Assembly: GCA_937873245.1 (NCBI GenBank)
Contig: CALMVY010000371.1
Coordinates: 1-17,371, forward strand
Origin: an uncultured Arthrobacter sp.
GTDB lineage: Bacteria; Actinomycetota; Actinomycetes; Actinomycetales; Micrococcaceae
Length of the DNA: 17,371 bases
Direction: 5' to 3'
The position numbers and the translations under genes were made by a program. Below are positions 13,209 through 17,371 of the stretch, one piece after another (the stretch's first letter is position 1; every line of letters begins with the position of its first letter). Under the pieces are notes generated by a model, which was given only the letters and a program-made list of their open reading frames with translations, did not search any database and was not told where the DNA came from.

Positions 13209-14513
13209 GTGTTTGAGGCTCCCAGCATCATTTTTGCCGTGGCAGGGTTGGCCGTCTTCGCCGCAGCCCTTCTGCCCAAGCTGCTCCGCGATGCGCCGTT
13301 GTCCATGCCGATGGTCTTCCTGGCCGCGGGCATGCTGGCTTTTACGTTCATCCCGGAGTTGCCGGACCCCGACCCCTTGCAGTACGGGGAGTTCACCACC
13401 CACCTGACCGAAATCTGCGTCATCATCTCGTTGATGGGCGCCGGGCTCGCGCTCGACCGGCCTGTGGGACGGCGGGAATGGTCCACCACCTGGCGGATGC
13501 TGGGCGTGGCCATGCCGATCTGCATCGTGGCCCTCACCCTGCTGGGCCTCGGGTTCCTGGGGCTGGGGCTCGGAGCCGCGCTGCTGGTCGCCGCGGCGCT
13601 CGCGCCCACCGACCCCGTGCTGGCCTCGGAAGTCCAGGTGGGCGAACCCGCCGACGACGAGGACGAAACCGAGCGCGGCGAGGACGAAATCCGGTTCGGC
13701 CTCACCTCCGAGGCAGGCCTGAACGACGGGCTGGCCTTCCCCTTTGTCTACCTGGCGATCGCCATCAGCCTGTTCGGTCCTGCGCCGTCCGAGTGGTTTG
13801 TCCCCTGGTTCTTCACCGATGTCCTGTGGCGGATCGGCATGGGCCTGCTCCTCGGCTGGCTGGCCGGGAAGGCCCTGAGCCGGCTCTTCTTCTCCGCCCG
13901 GGACAGCATCCGGCTGGCCAGCCACTCCGAAGGCTTTGTGGCGCTGGCCGCGACCTTCCTGGCCTACGGCGTGACGGAAATGCTGGAAGGCTACGGGTTC
14001 ATCGCCGTCTTTGTATGCGCCGTGACCATCCGGGCCGCGGAACGCACGCACGGCTTCCATCGCGTGATGCACTCCTATGTCGAGCAGCTCGAACGTCTGA
14101 TGACGGTGATCATCCTGGTGCTCTTGGGCGGCGCGATCGCGCGGGGCCTGCTGGCCGGCATCGGCTGGGCGGAGGTCCTGGTGGCGCTGGCGTTCCTGCT
14201 GGTCGTCCGTCCGCTCGCCGGCTGGGTCGGGCTGGCCCGGGGCAAGACCGGCCCGCGGGAACGGATCGCCATCGCCTTCTTCGGCATCCGCGGCATCGGC
14301 TCGCTGTACTACCTCGCGTACGCGCTCAGCAAAGGTGACTTCAACGCCCAAGCGGAGGAACTGTGGGCTTTCATCGGCCTGGTCGTGGCCATGTCCATCG
14401 TGCTGCACGGGGCCACTACGGCACCCGTCATGAACCGGTTGGACCGGCTCCGTGAAAAGAAGGCCGCCCGGAAGTACGGGGACGAGGGCAAAGCACCGAA
14501 AACATCGATCTGA
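13209..14513 (+). CDS. Cation/proton antiporter, CPA1 NhaP-like
   Basis: This is a 434-aa protein starting at GTG, with a perfect AGGAGG (13195-13200) at eight bases. About eleven to twelve membrane helices fit the Na+/H+ exchanger domain (PF00999). The ion-binding region shows ALAPTDPVLAS (about 131-140) and EAGLNDG (168-174), the T-D-P and N-D pair typical of NhaP-type electroneutral exchangers. Between them lies a very acidic loop (EPADDEDETERGEDE, about 146-160), which may sense ions or pH. RERIAIAFFGIRGIGSLYYL is the conserved later helix. The C-terminal tail is short and basic, with no TrkA domain. It exchanges Na+, K+ or both for H+; the ion cannot be told. Convergent with hutG. Confidence 0.88.
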   Translation: MFEAPSIIFAVAGLAVFAAALLPKLLRDAPLSMPMVFLAAGMLAFTFIPELPDPDPLQYGEFTTHLTEICVIISLMGAGLALDRPVGRREWSTTWRMLGVAMPICIVALTLLGLGFLGLGLGAALLVAAALAPTDPVLASEVQVGEPADDEDETERGEDEIRFGLTSEAGLNDGLAFPFVYLAIAISLFGPAPSEWFVPWFFTDVLWRIGMGLLLGWLAGKALSRLFFSARDSIRLASHSEGFVALAATFLAYGVTEMLEGYGFIAVFVCAVTIRAAERTHGFHRVMHSYVEQLERLMTVIILVLLGGAIARGLLAGIGWAEVLVALAFLLVVRPLAGWVGLARGKTGPRERIAIAFFGIRGIGSLYYLAYALSKGDFNAQAEELWAFIGLVVAMSIVLHGATTAPVMNRLDRLREKKAARKYGDEGKAPKTSI

Positions 14514-14518
14514 CGGGC

Positions 14519-14541
14519 CGGCCGCGGTGCCTGCCGGGCCG
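14519..14541. terminator. Hairpin between the convergent antiporter and hutG genes
   Basis: CGGCC (14519-14523) pairs with GGCCG (14537-14541), extended by CGG with CCG across a one-base bulge and a 6-base loop. It fills most of the 31-base gap between two convergent stop codons and may serve both genes. Confidence 0.4.
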
Positions 14542-14544
14542 CGC

Positions 14545-15513
14545 CTACCCCAGCAGAGTATTAATCAGCCGCGCGGCCACTTTGGCGGTCCGGCTGTCGA
14601 CGTCGAAGTCCGGGTTCAGCTCGGCCACATCGAGGTGCAGGAGCTTCCCGCTCGCAGCCACCTGGCGGCACACGGCGCTGATCACCGGCAGCGGTACGCC
14701 GTACGCGGCGGGTGCGCTCACCCCCGGGGCGACCGATGCCGGCAGCACGTCCAGGTCGATGGTCAGGTACAGGGCGTCAACCTGCGCCAGGAACGCCGCC
14801 ACGAACATACCCGCCGCCTCCGCCGAGCAGTCCTCGTCCAGCAGGTAGTCGACACCGAGGTCCCCGGCGGTCCGGAAGAGCGTCCTGGTGTTGTTCGGCT
14901 CGGAGATCCCGACGACGGCGTACTTCAGTTCGCGGCCCGCGGCGGCTTCCGCACGGGCCATCTGCAGGAACGGGGTGCCCGAACTGGGCACGGCCTCGTC
15001 GCGGAGATCGAAGTGGGCGTCCAGGTTCAGCACGCCCACGCGCAGCCCCTCACGGACCGCCGCCGAACCGGCCACACCCAGGTAGCTCGCGAACGCCGTC
15101 TCATGCCCGCCGCCCAGCACCACGGGAAGCCGGCCGGCGTCGAGCAGGCTGGTGATGGCGAGCCCGGCGCGCGCCTGCCCCGCCTCCAGGGCATCCCCGG
15201 TCACGGCGACGTCGCCGGCGTCGTGCACGTCCCGGCCCAGGTGGAAGGCGAGCGGTCCGAGCGCGGCACGGATCGCGGCAGGGGCCGCCGCGGCACCGGT
15301 GCGGCCTTTGTTGCGGCGCACCCCGGCGTCGCTGCCGAAGCCGAGAATGACGGCGGGCCGGGCCGGCCCGGGCTGGGCTGGCCCAGGCTGGACGCGGCGC
15401 GGGGCGTACGGGGTGACGGCCTGCCACCAGCGGCGGTGTTCGGGGCCGTCGCCGTCGAACCGTCCGGTCCAGGGCTGCGGCGGGACGTCAACGGCAGGAA
15501 CGGGAGAAACCAT
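14545..15513 (-). CDS. hutG: Formimidoylglutamase
   Basis: This is a 322-aa ureohydrolase (arginase/agmatinase superfamily). It hydrolyses N-formimino-L-glutamate to glutamate and formamide, the last step of the hut pathway. The two-manganese ligands are visible: His137 in GGGHE, Asp165-x-His167-x-Asp169 in NLDAHFD, and Asp253 and Asp255 in LTIDLDVLP. NLDAHFDLR is typical of HutG rather than arginase. The N-terminal 50 residues are Pro-rich. The start ATG (15511-15513) has only a close AGGGG. It is separated from hutUH by two unrelated genes and lies on the opposite strand, but a copy of the hut-type operator sits 53 bases upstream. Confidence 0.93.
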   Translation of the reverse strand: MVSPVPAVDVPPQPWTGRFDGDGPEHRRWWQAVTPYAPRRVQPGPAQPGPARPAVILGFGSDAGVRRNKGRTGAAAAPAAIRAALGPLAFHLGRDVHDAGDVAVTGDALEAGQARAGLAITSLLDAGRLPVVLGGGHETAFASYLGVAGSAAVREGLRVGVLNLDAHFDLRDEAVPSSGTPFLQMARAEAAAGRELKYAVVGISEPNNTRTLFRTAGDLGVDYLLDEDCSAEAAGMFVAAFLAQVDALYLTIDLDVLPASVAPGVSAPAAYGVPLPVISAVCRQVAASGKLLHLDVAELNPDFDVDSRTAKVAARLINTLLG

Positions 15514-15566
15514 GCCCCTAGCTCACAGCAGCCAGGGCCGGAAAACCAGCCGCGCCGCCGTCGTCC

Positions 15567-15584
15567 TGTCCGAAATCCCGGAAC
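15567..15584. promoter_or_regulatory. hut-type operator copy 5, before hutG
   Basis: TGTCCGAAATCCCGGAAC matches the copy before hutU at 14 of 18 positions, including an unbroken AATCCCGGA. It lies 53 bases upstream of the hutG start, on the promoter side, and links this displaced gene to the same regulator. Confidence 0.55.
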
Positions 15585-15609
15585 CTGCGCTTTAGCAGTG
15601 GTTAAACAG

Positions 15610-15672
15610 CGCCGAGTCCGCACTTCGCGGCAATGTTTTCCGGAAACACTGCCGCGAAGTGCGAACTCGGCG
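15610..15672. repeat. Palindrome E between the purine permease gene and hutG (63 bp)
   Basis: A 63-bp palindrome: CGCCGAGT (15610-15617) and CGCACTTCGCGGCA (15619-15632) pair with their complements up to 15672, and pairing continues to a single central base with two mismatches and one wobble in all. It lies 13 bases after the stop of the leftward permease gene and probably terminates it ahead of hutG. Confidence 0.85.
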
Positions 15673-15685
15673 GGGAGGGGAGTGC

Positions 15686-17140
15686 CTAGTGCATGCCCAG
15701 GGCGGCCTCGATCGGGCCGATCGCGAAGAACAGCAGGAACGCCGCGGCGACAGCCCACATCAGCGGGTGCACCTCGCGTGCTCGGCCCTGGAACGTGCGG
15801 ATCAGCACGAACATGATGAAGCCTGCACCGAGGCCGTTGGCGATCGAGTACGTGAACGGCATCAGCGTGAAGGTCAGGAAGGCCGGGATTGCGATGCCCA
15901 GATCCTGCCAGTCGATCTTGCCGACCTGGGAGACCATCATGAAGCCGACGACGACGAGCGCCGGGGCCACTGCCTCGAACGGCACGAGGTTGATCAGCGG
16001 GGTGAAGAACATGGCCACGAGGAACAGCAGGCCGGTGACGATGGAGGCCAGGCCGGTCCGTGCGCCTTCGCCGATGCCGGCGCCGGACTCGACGTAGATC
16101 TGGTTCGAGGAAACAGAGGCCCCCCCGCCGACGATCGCGCCGAGCGCGTCCACCTGCAGCACGCGGTCAACGTTGGGGATGTTGCCGTCCTTGTCGATGC
16201 TGCCGGCCTCGGTGGCCAGGCCCACCATGGTGCCCATGGCGTCGAAGAAGATGCTCAGCAGGATCACGAACGCCAGCAGGGTCGCGGCGACGAAGCCGAG
16301 GTGCTCAAAGGCGCCGAAGGGGTTGGCCTGGCCGATCAGCGACAGGTCCGGGGCCGCCCATTCGGAGAACTTCGGGGCCACGAGGGACCAGCCCTGCGGG
16401 TTGTAGGTCTTGCCGTCGAAGCTGGGGCCGATGTGCAGCGTGAATTCCAGGATCACCGACAGGATGGTCGAGGCGACGATGCCGATCAGGATCGCGCCCT
16501 TGACCTTGCGGACCACGAGGGCAATGGTGAGGATCAGGCCGAAGACGAAGACCAGCGTGGGCCAGCCCAGCAGCTTGCCATCGAAGCCCAGGCCGACCGG
16601 AACGGTGGTCCCGGCGACATCGGGGATGCGGCGGACAAAGCCCGCGTTGACAAGGCCGATCAGGGCGATGAACAGGCCGATGCCCACCACGATCGCGGTC
16701 TTCAGACCCTCCGGGACCGCCTTGAAGACCGCAGTCCGGAAACCGGTGAGGACCAGGATGAGCATGGTGATGCCCGAGAGCATCACGAGGCCCATCATGT
16801 CCGGCCAGGTCAGGCCCGGGTTGGTGGCCACCGTAACGGCGACGAAGGCGTTGACGCCGAGGCCCGTTGCCAGCGCGAACGGGTGCTTGGCCCACGCCCC
16901 CATGAGGATCGTCAGGATGCCGGCCACGAACGCGGTGACGGCGGCGACGGCGGGGAAGCCGAGGGTTGCGCCGGTCGAATCGGGAACCGAGAGGATCAGC
17001 GGGTTCAGCACCACGATGTAGCTCATGGCGAAGAACGTGGCGAAGCCTCCCCGGATTTCCCGGGAGATGTTCGACCCCCGTTCGGAGATCTTGAAGTACC
17101 GGTCGAGTGCGGAGCCCTGCTTGAGCATTAGGTCTTGCAT
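15686..17140 (-). CDS. NCS2-family purine permease (AzgA/PbuG type)
   Basis: This is a 484-aa permease with about twelve to thirteen membrane segments. The N-terminal GFATFFAMSYIVVLNPLIL is diagnostic for the AzgA/PbuG branch of NCS2 transporters. LATGLGVNAFVAVTVA, then FFDAMGTMVGLATEAGSIDK and the binding-region motif SSNQIYVESGAGIGEGARTG follow. Members of this branch import guanine, hypoxanthine or adenine by proton symport. The GGG-A-S-V-S-S wording differs slightly from the usual G-T-S-x-x-T. The ATG (17138-17140) has GGAGG four bases upstream. A second in-frame ATG four codons on is less well placed. There is no hut operator upstream, so it seems unrelated to hutG despite sharing the strand. 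Confidence 0.9.
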   Translation of the reverse strand: MQDLMLKQGSALDRYFKISERGSNISREIRGGFATFFAMSYIVVLNPLILSVPDSTGATLGFPAVAAVTAFVAGILTILMGAWAKHPFALATGLGVNAFVAVTVATNPGLTWPDMMGLVMLSGITMLILVLTGFRTAVFKAVPEGLKTAIVVGIGLFIALIGLVNAGFVRRIPDVAGTTVPVGLGFDGKLLGWPTLVFVFGLILTIALVVRKVKGAILIGIVASTILSVILEFTLHIGPSFDGKTYNPQGWSLVAPKFSEWAAPDLSLIGQANPFGAFEHLGFVAATLLAFVILLSIFFDAMGTMVGLATEAGSIDKDGNIPNVDRVLQVDALGAIVGGGASVSSNQIYVESGAGIGEGARTGLASIVTGLLFLVAMFFTPLINLVPFEAVAPALVVVGFMMVSQVGKIDWQDLGIAIPAFLTFTLMPFTYSIANGLGAGFIMFVLIRTFQGRAREVHPLMWAVAAAFLLFFAIGPIEAALGMH

Positions 17141-17250
17141 TAGTCCTCCGGGGGTGATGAGTGTTACCTCCAGCTTATTGGGCGCCAGGCGGCCACCCGT
17201 GCGATTTCACCTAGTCTGTAAGGAAGACAACACTAGGAGCAGCCAGAACC

Positions 17251-17371
17251 ATGCGCCTCATCCGACAGCTGCAGAGTGCCCTGCTGGGCGCCGCGATCCT
17301 CGCCGCCGCCCTGCTGGGAGCTGTTGCCCCGGCCTCGGCGCTCGACGACGCCGGGTCCCCCAGCCCGGCCC
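17251..17371 (+). CDS. Secreted protein, N-terminal part only
   Basis: An open frame starts at ATG 17251 and runs past the window end (40 complete codons). It begins MRLIRQLQSALLGAAILAAA and continues to APASA, then LDDAGSPSPA. This is a clear Sec signal peptide: a basic start, a hydrophobic core and an A-x-A cleavage site near residue 30. AGGAG at 17235-17239 is a somewhat distant ribosome site, and TAGTCT (17212-17217) is a possible -10. It is divergent from the purine permease gene. The mature function cannot be told from the visible part. Confidence 0.7.
   Translation, partial: MRLIRQLQSALLGAAILAAALLGAVAPASALDDAGSPSPA

Noticed and set aside
3072..15672. CRISPR array or IS terminal repeats as an explanation for the palindromes
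   Set aside because: The copies are kilobases apart with no regular spacers, no cas or transposase genes and four unrelated arm sequences.

Overview
The window is high-GC DNA with actinobacterial features: GC-rich third codon positions, a DUF3618/holin-X envelope cluster, an Rv0500A-like helix-turn-helix protein, probable leaderless starts (a -10 box 5-6 nt before ATG) and an actinobacterial-type HutH. Arthrobacter or Pseudarthrobacter is my best guess from gene content. It looks like ordinary chromosome. I see no integrase, transposase, tRNA, rRNA or CRISPR array.

Layout. (1) 58-1928, minus: a three-gene envelope/stress operon (helical membrane-anchored protein, holin-X protein, DUF3618 protein). 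A candidate stress-sigma promoter and a TAGTAA/TTACTA dyad lie upstream. (2) 2166-3086, plus: a spermidine-synthase-like methyltransferase-fold protein, converging on a LysR regulator (3115-4032, minus). The LysR gene is divergent from a 3-hydroxybutyrate-dehydrogenase-type SDR (4173-4922, plus). (3) 5026-6400, minus: a small HTH protein, an 86-aa unknown protein and a LysE-type exporter. (4) 6486-12720: the histidine utilisation region. It holds an amino acid permease (minus), a divergent IclR regulator (plus), hutU and hutH. (5) 12861-14513, plus: a small unknown protein and an NhaP-like cation/proton antiporter. (6) 14545-15513, minus: hutG. (7) 15686-17140, minus: a purine permease of the AzgA/PbuG type. 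(8) From 17251, plus: the start of a secreted protein cut by the window edge.

How the genes work together. HutH converts histidine to urocanate and HutU converts urocanate to imidazolonepropionate. HutG cleaves formiminoglutamate to glutamate and formamide. The permease probably brings in histidine. HutI, the step between HutU and HutG, is not in the window. An 18-bp imperfect palindrome (consensus TGTCCGGGATTCCAGACA) occurs five times: twice before the permease, once directly before iclR, once before hutU and once before the displaced hutG. The simplest reading is an IclR-controlled hut regulon with autoregulation.

The second striking pattern is a set of five near-perfect palindromes of 58-63 bp (3072-3129, 4952-5009, 9102-9160, 11017-11074, 15610-15672), all between genes. 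Two belong to one sequence family. The other three have unrelated arms but nearly the same size. In one case the arms supply the stop codons of both convergent neighbours. No gene-free stretch exceeds about 260 bases.
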